A stretch of DNA of 64,000 nt from Streptomyces sp. PsTaAH-137 (GTDB lineage: Bacteria > Actinomycetota > Actinomycetes > Streptomycetales > Streptomycetaceae). Positions 24,775-32,454 of this stretch are shown here, piece by piece. The translations under genes and the position numbers were made by a program. The DNA is taken from positions 310,001 to 374,000 of the forward strand of contig NZ_QLLY01000007.1 in NCBI RefSeq assembly GCF_003259365.1, read 5' to 3'. The notes under the pieces are model-generated. The model saw nothing but the letters and a program-made list of their open reading frames with translations, made no database searches and was not told where the DNA came from. Numbering within the stretch: position 1 is the first letter of the stretch; each line of letters opens with the position of its first letter.

Positions 24775-25926
24775 ATGCCCCGCCCTCATGTGCTGTTGTC
24801 CGCCGCCGTGTCGCTCGACGGGTGCCTCGACGACACCGGGGAGGGGCGGCTGCTCCTCTCCGGTGCGGAGGACTTCGACCGGGTCGACGCGATCCGCGCG
24901 GAGAGCGACGCGATCCTGGTCGGCGCGGGCACCCTGCGGGCCGACCGGCCCCGGCTGCTGGTCAACTCCGCGGCGCGGCGCGCCGAGCGGGTCGCCGGCG
25001 GGCGGCCCGCGTATCCGCTGAAGGTGACGGTCAGCGGGTCCGGGGAGCTCGATCCCGGCGATCCGTTCTGGACGACGGGCGGCGAGCGCCTCGTCTACTC
25101 CACGGACCGGGGCGCCGCCGTCGCCCGCGCCCGGCTCGGCGACGCGGCGCACGTGGTGGGGCTCGGGGCGGCTGTCGGCTGGGCGGCGCTCCTGGACGAT
25201 CTGGGCGGGCGTGGTGTGCGGCGGCTGATGGTCGAGGGCGGGGCGCGGGTGCACACCCAGTTGCTCCAGGAGGGCCTCGCGGACGAACTGCGGCTCGCCG
25301 TCGCCCCGTTGGTGGTCGGCGAGCCGGACGCGCCGCGCTTGTTCGGTCCCGGCGCCTATCCGGGCGGGCCGCGCAGCCGGATGCGGGTCCTGGACACGGA
25401 GCGGGTCGGCGACGTGATCGTCACGCGGTACGCGCCGACGGTGCCCGGGACCACGGACAAGCCCACGGCGGCGGACCGGCACTGGCTGCGGCTCGCCTGC
25501 GACCTGGCCGCCGACTGCCCGCCCTCGGAGACGGCGTTCAGCGTGGGCGCGGTGGTGGTCGCGGCCGACGGCACGGAGCTGGCGCGGGGGCACTCCCGGG
25601 AGGGCGGCGACCCGGTCGTGCACGCCGAGGAGGCCGCGCTCGCCAAACTTCCCGTCGACGACCCGCGTCTGGCGACGGCCACCGTCTACAGCAGCCTGGA
25701 GCCGTGCGCCCGCCGCGCCTCACGGCCGAAGCCGTGCGCGCGGCTGATCGTCGACGCGGGGGTGCGGCGCGTCGTGACGGCCTGGCGCGAGCCGGACACC
25801 TTCGTACCGGGCGCCGACGGGATCGGCGTCCTGGCGCAGGCGGGTGTCGTCGTCGCCGAGCTCCCGGAGTTCGCCGAGGCGGCGATCCTCCCCAACCGCC
25901 ACCTGGTCACGCCGCCGCTCTCCTAG
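24775..25926 (+). CDS. RibD-like bifunctional protein with reversed domain order (reductase-deaminase)
   Basis: 383 residues. Residues ~1-215 are a RibD-C/DHFR-like reductase (VLLSAAVSLDGCLDD, ILVGAGTLRADRPRLL, RLMVEGGARVHTQLL). Residues ~235-383 are a cytidine-deaminase-like zinc domain with H283-A-E285 and E309-P-C311 ... C321, the expected zinc ligands and proton shuttle. In canonical RibD the deaminase comes first and the reductase second; here the order is swapped. Both sites look complete. Riboflavin or another pyrimidine/deazaflavin-type pathway is possible, but no rib genes are nearby. ATG 24775 is chosen because the reductase begins at once; an upstream in-frame ATG (24709) overlaps the preceding gene. 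Its stop TAG is part of the CTAG flanking the MITE. Confidence 0.85.
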   Translation: MPRPHVLLSAAVSLDGCLDDTGEGRLLLSGAEDFDRVDAIRAESDAILVGAGTLRADRPRLLVNSAARRAERVAGGRPAYPLKVTVSGSGELDPGDPFWTTGGERLVYSTDRGAAVARARLGDAAHVVGLGAAVGWAALLDDLGGRGVRRLMVEGGARVHTQLLQEGLADELRLAVAPLVVGEPDAPRLFGPGAYPGGPRSRMRVLDTERVGDVIVTRYAPTVPGTTDKPTAADRHWLRLACDLAADCPPSETAFSVGAVVVAADGTELARGHSREGGDPVVHAEEAALAKLPVDDPRLATATVYSSLEPCARRASRPKPCARLIVDAGVRRVVTAWREPDTFVPGADGIGVLAQAGVVVAELPEFAEAAILPNRHLVTPPLS

Positions 25927-26946
25927 GGCCTGTCTCTCAGATCCCTCCGTCCGCCCGGAGGGCGGGTCCTGCGGCGGCTGGTGCGTGCTCTCGGCGCGCC
26001 GGGTGCACGGCCTCGTACTGGACGTACTCGGCCTTGTGCCCGGTGCGGCGAGAGCGCGTGCCAGGCGTCGCGGGGCAGGAGGGATCTGGGAGACGGGCCC
26101 TAGCCGTACGACGACGACAGCGGCGAGCCCGAGGGCCAGGCCCAGCGCGGTCCGCACCCCGAAGGGCTCGCCGAACATCAGGGCGCCCCACACGGCGGTC
26201 ACCGGCGCCATCAGGAACATCAGCGTGTTCACGCGGGTGAGGCCGTCGCGGCGCAGCACGACCCAGTACAGGCCGTAGCCGCCGAAGGTGGACAGGCCGA
26301 CGAGCCAGGCGAGGGAGAGCCAGAAGGACGGCGCGGCGGGCGGCGTCGCCTGTCCGGTCACCACGGCGAGGAGCGTGAAGACGACGGCGCTCGTCGCGCA
26401 GTGCACGCCGAGTCCGACCATCGGCTCCACGCGGGTGGTCGAGCGGCTCTCCACGAAGGTGGCCGCGACCAGCGACATCATGCCGAGGAAGGGGATCCCG
26501 TACGCCCACGGGGGCACGCCCGTCACGGCGGTCGCGTCGGCCGTGGTGACGACCAGGACACCGGCCAGACCGAGGCAGAGCCCGGCCCACTGGCGCGCGG
26601 TGACGTACTGGCGCAGCAGCGGCCCGGCGAGGGCGCCCGCGACCAGGGGCTGGGTGCCGTCGATGAGAGCGGTGGTTCCGCTGGAGACGCCGAGCTGGAT
26701 GGCGTAGTAGACGGTCAGGAGATAGCCGCTCTGCGAGAGGGCGCCGACGGCGATCTGCCGCGCGAGGCCGCGCACCGTCAGCTCGCGGGCGGCCCGGCGC
26801 CCCACGACGGCGGCGAGCACGAGCGCCAGTGGCAGGAACCGCCACATGAGCGTGGTCACGGCGCTCGCCTCCGCGGCGCCGAGCTTGGCCCCGATGAAAC
26901 CGGAGCTCCAGGTGAGGACGAAGCCGATGGACAGCAGCACGTTCAT
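25720..26946 (-). CDS. DMT-superfamily (EamA) transporter with MITE-derived C-terminal extension
   Basis: 408 residues as read, but the EamA body (two repeats, ten predicted helices, MNVLLSIGFVLTWSSGFIGA to AAVVVVRLG) ends after ~282 residues at the CTAG. The frame then passes through the 177-bp MITE plus duplication (exactly 59 codons) and ~67 further codons antisense to the RibD-like gene before a stop at 25720. The tail is polar and Arg/Pro-rich with no domain. Such carriers export amino acids, nucleosides or drugs. It is divergent from a TetR gene with two operators between. Start ATG 26946 precedes the first helix. Confidence 0.85.
   Translation of the reverse strand: MNVLLSIGFVLTWSSGFIGAKLGAAEASAVTTLMWRFLPLALVLAAVVGRRAARELTVRGLARQIAVGALSQSGYLLTVYYAIQLGVSSGTTALIDGTQPLVAGALAGPLLRQYVTARQWAGLCLGLAGVLVVTTADATAVTGVPPWAYGIPFLGMMSLVAATFVESRSTTRVEPMVGLGVHCATSAVVFTLLAVVTGQATPPAAPSFWLSLAWLVGLSTFGGYGLYWVVLRRDGLTRVNTLMFLMAPVTAVWGALMFGEPFGVRTALGLALGLAAVVVVRLGPVSQIPPAPRRLARALAAPGTRPSTSSTRPCTRRAESTHQPPQDPPSGRTEGSERQALGERRRDQVAVGEDRRLGELRELGDDDTRLRQDADPVGARYEGVRLAPGRHDAPHPRVDDQPRARLRP
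25927..26099. mobile_element. MITE-like element with 22-bp terminal inverted repeats and CTAG flanks
   Basis: The element begins GGCCTGTCTCTCAGATCCCT and ends in the complement of GGCCCGTCTCCCAGATCCCT; the 22-bp ends match at 20 positions. CTAG occurs on both sides (25923-25926 and 26100-26103), consistent with a 4-bp duplication of the YTAR type used by IS5-group transposases. The interior is one long near-perfect hairpin centred near 26020 (left GTGCTCTCGG..., right CGAGAGCGCG). It has no coding capacity. It sits between two convergent genes, where it may also act as a bidirectional terminator. Confidence 0.8.
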
Positions 26947-26993
26947 GGTGGGAACACCACCTCGGGACGACAGCGGTCGGAACAGGAAGCGCG

Positions 26994-27013
26994 AGTAGAC
27001 AGATCTGTTTACT
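26994..27013. promoter_or_regulatory. TetR operator 1 between DMT and TetR genes
   Basis: AGTAGACAGATCTGTTTACT: a 20-bp inverted repeat with ACAGATCTGT at its centre and one mismatched pair. It starts 48 bp upstream of the DMT ATG and shares the ACAGATC core and outer TA steps with the second site. Confidence 0.75.
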
Positions 27014-27030
27014 CTGCGGCCACGACCGCC

Positions 27031-27050
27031 ACTATACAGATCGGTATAGT
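27031..27050. promoter_or_regulatory. TetR operator 2, overlapping the tetR -10
   Basis: ACTATACAGATCGGTATAGT: 7-bp perfect arms. The right arm contains TATAGT (27045-27050), a -10 hexamer ending 8 nt before the TetR ATG, so the regulator mRNA is probably leaderless and self-repressed. Confidence 0.75.
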
Positions 27051-27058
27051 CTTGCGGT

Positions 27059-27682
27059 ATGGCTGCCTCTTCCGCCCCGCACGTCACCCCCGCCGTCGAC
27101 CCGGACCGGCCCGATCTCACACCCGCCGCACGGCGGGTCCTGGAGACCGCCTCACGGCTGTTCTACGAGCGCGGGATCCACGCCGTGGGCGTGGATCTGA
27201 TCGCCGCCGAGGCGGGGGTCACGAAGAAGACGCTCTACGACCGGTTCGGCTCCAAGGAGAGAATCGTCGTCGACTACCTGGCCACCCGGGACGCCCGCTG
27301 GCGCGCCTTCCTGGCCGCGCACCACGATCCGGCGACCCTCACGCCCACAGAGCGGGTGCTGGCGGTGTTCGACGCCTCGCAGGAGTGGATGGCCGCGCAC
27401 AGCGGCAAGGGCTGCAGCATGGTCAACGCGCACGCCGAGATCAGCGATCCGGCCCACCCCGCGTACGCCGTCATCACCGGACAGAAGCAGTGGATGCTGG
27501 AGCTGTTCACCGGCCTCGCGCACGAGGTGTCGCCCGACGCGGCACGGGAGTTGGGGCGTTCGCTGATGCTGCTGCACGAGGGCGCCCTCGTCTCGGACGG
27601 TCTCGACGTGTTCCCCGACGCGTTCGGGCGGGCCCGCAGGCTGGCGGCGTTCCTGCTCTCGGCCGCACAGGAAGCACGGTGA
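27059..27682 (+). CDS. TetR-family regulator
   Basis: 207 residues. HTH at ~38-66 (AVGVDLIAAEAGVTKKTLYDRFGSKE). The C-terminal domain with GCSMVNAHAEISDPAHPAY is typical of the TetR subgroup that controls efflux genes and includes a conserved Cys that could sense electrophiles. Two 20-bp operators lie between this gene and the divergent DMT exporter, so it most likely represses both. Its TGA overlaps the GTG of a tyrosine-phosphatase gene (GTGA at 27679-27682). Confidence 0.88.
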   Translation: MAASSAPHVTPAVDPDRPDLTPAARRVLETASRLFYERGIHAVGVDLIAAEAGVTKKTLYDRFGSKERIVVDYLATRDARWRAFLAAHHDPATLTPTERVLAVFDASQEWMAAHSGKGCSMVNAHAEISDPAHPAYAVITGQKQWMLELFTGLAHEVSPDAARELGRSLMLLHEGALVSDGLDVFPDAFGRARRLAAFLLSAAQEAR

Positions 27683-28113
27683 CCTGGGACCCGGACGCGC
27701 CGGGCGTCCTGCGGCTGCCGTCGGGGCGGCTGGTACGGGGGCGTGGGCTGCGCGCGCCGCTGCCGCCCGGCCCGCACCCCTCGTACGGCCTCTATCTGCT
27801 GGGGCAGCAACCCCCGCCCTTCGACTGGGAGTTCACCTGGCTGCGCTGGCCGGACTTCCGGCTGCCCGCGGACCGGCGGCGGGCCCGCGAGGTACTGGCC
27901 GACGTGTGGCGGCGCAGCGCGGACGAACGGGTGGAGGTGGCGTGCGCGGGCGGGCGCGGCAGGACCGGGACGGCGCTCGCGTGCCTCGCGGTGCTCGACG
28001 GCGTCCCCGCGGCCGACGCGGTGGCGTACGTGCGCCGCCACTACGGCCCGCACGCGGTGGAGACCCCGTGGCAGAAGCGGTACGTGCGCCGGTTCGCGCC
28101 GCCGGGAAAATGA
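27679..28113 (+). CDS. Small protein-tyrosine phosphatase-like protein
   Basis: 144 residues from a GTG overlapping the TetR stop. The P-loop is C89-A-G-G-R-G-R95-T, the C-x5-R signature of cysteine-dependent protein phosphatases. The residue before Cys is Ala where His is usual. An Asp in LRWPDFRLP at ~57 could be the general acid. Short, single-domain, cytoplasmic. Coupling to a TetR gene suggests a shared signal, but the target (protein, inositol or nucleotide phosphate) is unknown. Confidence 0.8.
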   Translation: MTWDPDAPGVLRLPSGRLVRGRGLRAPLPPGPHPSYGLYLLGQQPPPFDWEFTWLRWPDFRLPADRRRAREVLADVWRRSADERVEVACAGGRGRTGTALACLAVLDGVPAADAVAYVRRHYGPHAVETPWQKRYVRRFAPPGK

Positions 28114-28181
28114 GTTGCGCCGCTCCCTGACCCGCTGCGCACCATAGCCGGGTCACAGCCCTCACGGAGCAGGAGAACGGA

Positions 28182-28310
28182 ATGCGCCGATTCCTCGAAG
28201 CAGTTCAGCGCCCACGCCGGACGATTCTCGAGGACTCGACCTTCCATGCAGACCCCGCAGTTTCGCACCACCCTGAACATCGGCATTCTCGCCCACGTCG
28301 ACGCCGGTAA
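28182..28310 (+). CDS. Putative 42-residue leader peptide overlapping the ribosomal-protection gene start
   Basis: ATG 28182 has AGGAG at 28171-28175, 6 nt away, the best ribosome binding site in the region. The frame MRRFLEAVQRPRRTILEDST... continues into the next gene in another frame and stops at TAA 28308-28310, 62 bp past the start of the GTPase gene. The C-terminal part is His/Arg-rich. A leader ORF before a ribosome-protection gene is a known design (tet(M)) for antibiotic-responsive attenuation; here the function is inference. It could also be fortuitous. Confidence 0.4.
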   Translation: MRRFLEAVQRPRRTILEDSTFHADPAVSHHPEHRHSRPRRRR

Positions 28311-30135
28311 GACCAGCCTCACCGAGCGGCTCCTGTTCGACACCGGGGCCATCGCCCGTCTCGGCAGCGTCGACGCCGGTGACACCCGCACCGACACCGG
28401 CGCCATCGAGCGGCGGCGCGGCATCACGATCCGCTCGGCCGTCGCCGCGTTCACCGTCGGCGACACCCAGATCAATCTCATCGACACCCCGGGCCACAGC
28501 GACTTCATCGCCGAGGTGGAGCGGGCCCTCGACGTGCTCGACGGGGCCGTCCTGCTGATCTCCGCGGTGGAGGGCGTGCAGGCGCAGACGCGTGTGCTGC
28601 TCAAGACGCTGCGGCGGCTCGGGCTGCCCACGCTCGTGTTCGTCAACAAGGTCGACCGGGCGGGCGCGCGCACCGGCCCGCTGCTCGACGACATCCGCCG
28701 CAGGCTCACCCCGTACGTGGTCCCGGTGTCCCGGGTCCGCCGCGCGGGCACCCCGCAGGCCGAGGTCATCGCCCGGGGCCTGGACGACGCGGCGGCCCGG
28801 ACCCTCGCGGAGGTGGACGACACGGTTCTCGCCGCGCTGGTCGACGGACCGCCGCCGACCTCCGGCACGCTGCGGCGGGCGCTGGCCGCCCGGACGGCCG
28901 AGGGCCGGGCGCATCCCGTCCTGTACGGGTCCGCGCTCGGCGGCCAGGGGGTGCGGCAACTCGTCGACACGATCGTCGAGTTCCTGCCCCCGGCGGGCGG
29001 GGCGGACGCGTCGGCGCCGCCCGCCGCGACCGTCTTCGCGGTGCGGCGCGGGCCCGCCGGTGAACGGGTCGGATCCCTGCGGGTGTACGACGGTGAGCTG
29101 CGGGCGCGGCAGAAGGTGACGTTCCTGCGCCGGGACGCCGACGGCGGCACCCAGTCGGTACCGGCGCGCCTCACCGGGCTGCGGGTCGTCGGGGCGGAGG
29201 GCGAGGTCGCGGGGCCCGGCCGGATCGCCGAGGTACGGGGCGTCGCGGGCATCCGGGTCGGCGACCGGCTCGGCCGTACGGACGACGGCCGCACCCGGTT
29301 CGCGCCGCCCACGCTGGAGACCGTGGCCCGGGCCGTGCGGCCCGGGCAGGGTGCGGCGCTGCGCGCGGCCCTGCTCGACCTCGCCGACCAGGATCCGCTG
29401 ATCCACGCCCGTCCGGCCGCCGCCGGAGCCACGGGGCTGCTGCTGTACGGGGAGGTGCAGAAGGAGGTTCTGGGGGCCACGCTGGCTGAGGAGTTCGGCA
29501 TCGAGGCGGTGTTCGAGCCGAGCCGGATCCGGTGCGTGGAGCGTCCGGTGGGCATCGGCGAGGACGTCGAGGAGATGGGGCACCGCAGTACGACCGGGCT
29601 GCCCGCGACCGTCGGCCTGCGGGTCGCGCCCGGGCCGCCCGGTTCCGGCCGGGTCTTCTCGTACGAGACCGAGCTGGGCGCCCTGCCGCGGGCGTTCCAC
29701 CAGGCCGTCGAGGACACGGTGCTGGGCGCGCTCGTCGCGGGCGGGCTGCACGGCTGGCCGGTGACGGACTGTCATGTCACCCTGATCCGATCGGGGTTCG
29801 ACTCGCCGGTCAGCGTGGCGGGTGACTTCCGCACGGTGACGGCGCTCGTGCTGCGGCGGGCCCTGGAGCGGGCCCGCACCCGGGTCTTCGAGCCCGTGCA
29901 CACCTTCGAGGCCGAGGTTCCCCTGGACTCGCTCGCCCCGGTGAGCGCGCGTCTTGCCTCCCTGGGGGCCGAGTTCGGGCGGACCTCGGGCGGCGACACG
30001 TCGTGGCTGATCACCGGGGAGCTGACGGCGCGTGCGGTGCGGGAGATCGAGGTGGCTCTGGCGGGGCTCACGCGCGGGGAGGGGGTGTGGTGGTCTCGGG
30101 TGTCGGGGGATCGGCCCGTGCGGGGGGCTGTGTGA
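28246..30135 (+). CDS. Tet(M)/OtrA-like ribosomal protection GTPase (EF-G homologue)
   Basis: 629 residues, close to Tet(M) (~639) and shorter than EF-G (~700). GTPase motifs: AHVDAGKT ending at residue 23, switch II DTPGH at 80-84, NKVD near 132. EF-G-like domains II-V follow, ending with the C-terminal RRALERARTRVFEPVHTFEAEVP and LTRGEGVWWSRVSG segments. These proteins use GTP to dislodge tetracycline-class drugs from the 30S subunit. The weak GAGGA (28230-28234) is 11 nt from the ATG, while a stronger site drives an overlapping leader ORF, suggesting translational control. No tetracycline biosynthesis genes are in view. The substrate drug is inferred from family only. Confidence 0.88.
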   Translation: MQTPQFRTTLNIGILAHVDAGKTSLTERLLFDTGAIARLGSVDAGDTRTDTGAIERRRGITIRSAVAAFTVGDTQINLIDTPGHSDFIAEVERALDVLDGAVLLISAVEGVQAQTRVLLKTLRRLGLPTLVFVNKVDRAGARTGPLLDDIRRRLTPYVVPVSRVRRAGTPQAEVIARGLDDAAARTLAEVDDTVLAALVDGPPPTSGTLRRALAARTAEGRAHPVLYGSALGGQGVRQLVDTIVEFLPPAGGADASAPPAATVFAVRRGPAGERVGSLRVYDGELRARQKVTFLRRDADGGTQSVPARLTGLRVVGAEGEVAGPGRIAEVRGVAGIRVGDRLGRTDDGRTRFAPPTLETVARAVRPGQGAALRAALLDLADQDPLIHARPAAAGATGLLLYGEVQKEVLGATLAEEFGIEAVFEPSRIRCVERPVGIGEDVEEMGHRSTTGLPATVGLRVAPGPPGSGRVFSYETELGALPRAFHQAVEDTVLGALVAGGLHGWPVTDCHVTLIRSGFDSPVSVAGDFRTVTALVLRRALERARTRVFEPVHTFEAEVPLDSLAPVSARLASLGAEFGRTSGGDTSWLITGELTARAVREIEVALAGLTRGEGVWWSRVSGDRPVRGAV

Positions 30136-30173
30136 CGCTTCGTGGCCGGGGGCCGGTTCGGTGGGGGCTGGTG

Positions 30174-30508
30174 GCGCAGTTCCCCGCGCCCCTGGAAGAT
30201 CCGCGTCTGCCTCGCGGAGGGCTCGTCGCCATCTGACGGCCGGTGGCCGCTTCTCGCGCAGTTCCCCGCGCCCCTCAAAGACCCGCGTCTGCCCCGCCAA
30301 GGGCTCGTCGCCATCTGACGGCCGGTGGCCGCTTCTCGCGCAGTTCCCCGCGCCCCTCAACCCTGCCAAGGTCTCGTCGCTACCTGACGGCCGGTGGCCC
30401 TGCCTCGCGTAGTTCCCCGCGACCCTGGGATGCGGCTTCCCGCGGTGAGCGCAGCCTTGAGGGGAAGCTGCGCGTCAGCGCAAGCCTCAGGGGCGCGGGG
30501 AACTGCGC
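30174..30508. repeat. 82-bp tandem repeats built on GCGCAGTTCCCCGCGCCCCT
   Basis: Exact copies of GCGCAGTTCCCCGCGCCCCT start at 30174, 30256 and 30338 (period 82 bp), a degenerate copy is at 30407, and an inverted copy lies at 30489-30508. The units also share CTCGTCGCC-ATCTGACGGCC and CGGTGGCCGCTTCTC. The inverted copy could pair with any direct copy in a large hairpin. This fills the 403-bp gap between the GTPase and LysR genes; I see no gene in it. Confidence 0.8.
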
Positions 30509-30538
30509 GACCAGCCACGACGGTGGCGCGCTTGACGG

Positions 30539-31474
30539 CTATGGCGGCGTCGGGGACGCCGTGGCGACGGCGAGTGCTTCGGTGTGCAGGGCGGCCGCGA
30601 CGCGGGTCACGGCCGGGGCCGCTGCGTGCGGGAGCCGGGCCAGGAGGAGGCGGCGCTGTTCCTGGGGGCCGCCGCGCACGGGCAGGATGCGGACCCCGGG
30701 CGGCGCCACGGCGGCCAGCGTGGCCGGGACCGTGGTCAGGCCGCAGCCCGCGGCGACGAGGTGCAGCTTGGCCAGCCAGTCGCGGGCGGTGAGGACGATC
30801 TCGGGCCGTTCGTCCAGGCCCGGCCACACCCCCATCAGCCGGTCCTCCCCCGAGGACGAACCGGCGATCCACCGCTGTCCGCGCAGATCGGCCACGTCCA
30901 CGTACGCGCCCCTGGCCAGCGGGTGGGTGGCGGGCACGGCGAGGCACAGGGCGCGTTCGGTCAGCGTCCGCAGGGCGAGCGGGGGCGACTCGGTGTCCGG
31001 TGCGCGGAACGGCGGGCCGGAGGCGAGGAGGGCAAGGTCGATGCTGCCGGCGCGCAGGGCGCGGGCCAGGGCGGGGGTGCCGCCCTCGCGCCCTACAACC
31101 CGCAGTCCGGGGTCGGTGCGGCGCAGTTCGGCGAGGGCCCGGGGCACGAGGACGGCGCCCGCGCTCGGCACCCATCCCAGACGGACCGTCCCGCCCTGCT
31201 CCGGCAGCCCGGACAACTCGCGCGCGGTGGCGTCGATCTCGTCGAGGACGGTCGTGGCGCGGCGCATGACGATGCGGCCCGCGTCGGTGAGCCGGACGCC
31301 GTCACGGCGCCGCTCCAGAAGTTCCGCGCCCGCCGCGCGCTCGATGGCGGCGATCTGCCGGGAGACCGCCGACTGGGTGTAGCCGAGGGAGGCGGCGGCT
31401 GCCGTGAAGGTGCCCTGCTCCGCCACGGCACGCAGCACGCGCAGCGCGGTCAGCGACACATCGGTGAAGTCCAT
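30539..31474 (-). CDS. LysR-family regulator
   Basis: 311 residues. N-terminal winged HTH (LTALRVLRAVAEQGTFTAAA, then LGYTQSAVSRQIAAIE) and a periplasmic-binding-like effector domain (~90-300; VRLGWVPSAGAVLVPRAL, GSIDLALLASGP). ATG 31474 starts directly at the HTH; an in-frame ATG six codons upstream is possible. Divergent from two short-chain dehydrogenases and likely their activator or repressor. The 70-bp gap is enough for a LysR site, but I cannot single one out. Confidence 0.88.
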   Translation of the reverse strand: MDFTDVSLTALRVLRAVAEQGTFTAAAASLGYTQSAVSRQIAAIERAAGAELLERRRDGVRLTDAGRIVMRRATTVLDEIDATARELSGLPEQGGTVRLGWVPSAGAVLVPRALAELRRTDPGLRVVGREGGTPALARALRAGSIDLALLASGPPFRAPDTESPPLALRTLTERALCLAVPATHPLARGAYVDVADLRGQRWIAGSSSGEDRLMGVWPGLDERPEIVLTARDWLAKLHLVAAGCGLTTVPATLAAVAPPGVRILPVRGGPQEQRRLLLARLPHAAAPAVTRVAAALHTEALAVATASPTPP

Positions 31475-31544
31475 GACGTTTACGCATACCACGAGTGCCG
31501 AACTTTCGTTGGACTCATGGAGGCAGGCTTTCTAGCGTGGAGCC

Positions 31545-32432
31545 ATGACCGCTTCTCGAATCGCCCTCGTCACGGGCGCCAACCAAGGTCTCGGCCGGGC
31601 CCTCGCCGAAGGACTCGCCGCCGGTCTGAACCCCGACGATCTGGTGCTGCTCACCGGCCGCGACCGGCAGCGGGTGGCGGACGCCGCGCGGGAGGTCGCC
31701 GCGGCGCCCGCGACCCGGGCCCGCGTGAGCGGTGAGGTCCTGGACGTCACCGACACCGACGCCGTCGCCCGGCTCGCGGAGGAGCTGCGGGTCCGGCACG
31801 GCGGGGTCGACATCGTCGTGTCGAACGCGGTGGCCCGGCTGCTGCCCGGTGAGTCGCAGGCCGAGCGGGCCGACGAGTACATCGACGTCTCCAACACGGC
31901 CACCCACGCGGTCCTGCGCTCCTTCGGGCCCGTCCTGCGCCCCGGCGGCCGTCTCCTCGTGGTGGCCAGCAGCCTGGGCACCCTCGGGCATCTGCCGAAG
32001 CGCCTGCACCACCTCTTCGACGGCGCGGACCTCGACCAGGTCGAGTACGCCGTCGAGTCCTGGCGCAGCGCCGTCCACCAGGGGACGGCGGCGGAGGACG
32101 GCTGGCCGCTGTGGCTGAACGTGCCGTCGAAGGTGGCCCAGGTGGCGGCCGTGCGCGCGGTCGCCGCCGAGCGCCGCGACGGGGACCTGGCCGCCGGCAC
32201 CCTGATCGCCGCCGTGTGCCCCGGCATGGTCGACACCGCCACCTCACGCCCGTGGTTCGAGGACTTCAGCCACGCCCAGTCGCCCGCGCGGGCGGCCGAG
32301 GCCGTGCTGAGCCTGCTCCTCTCCGAGCGGGTCGATCCCGCCCACTACGGCGAACTGGTCCGGTTCGGCACGGCGTTGGACTGGCACTCCGGCACCCCGT
32401 CGACGGAGCAGGACCATCTGCTCACCCCCTGA
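31545..32432 (+). CDS. Short-chain dehydrogenase/reductase lacking the catalytic Tyr
   Basis: 295 residues, carbonyl-reductase-like. Cofactor loop TGANQGLG and VVSNAVARLL are present, and the Ser of VVASSLG too. Where Y-x3-K is expected the sequence is N-V-P-S-K (LWLNVPSKVA), so Tyr is replaced by Asn. Activity may be lost or altered. NADPH preference is suggested by GRDRQR after beta-2. First of two SDR genes divergent from the LysR regulator. Confidence 0.83.
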   Translation: MTASRIALVTGANQGLGRALAEGLAAGLNPDDLVLLTGRDRQRVADAAREVAAAPATRARVSGEVLDVTDTDAVARLAEELRVRHGGVDIVVSNAVARLLPGESQAERADEYIDVSNTATHAVLRSFGPVLRPGGRLLVVASSLGTLGHLPKRLHHLFDGADLDQVEYAVESWRSAVHQGTAAEDGWPLWLNVPSKVAQVAAVRAVAAERRDGDLAAGTLIAAVCPGMVDTATSRPWFEDFSHAQSPARAAEAVLSLLLSERVDPAHYGELVRFGTALDWHSGTPSTEQDHLLTP

Positions 32433-32454
32433 CCGCATCCGCAGGAGTACGCAC

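Noticed and set aside
25927-26099. The MITE-like palindrome as an intact insertion sequence or a CRISPR-like repeat
   Set aside because: 173 bp is too short for a transposase, and it is a single palindrome without spacers.
26401-27678. Plus-strand open frame running from inside the DMT region into the phosphatase
   Set aside because: Only the part after GTG 27679 has phosphatase features; the upstream part overlaps the DMT and TetR genes and has low-complexity composition.
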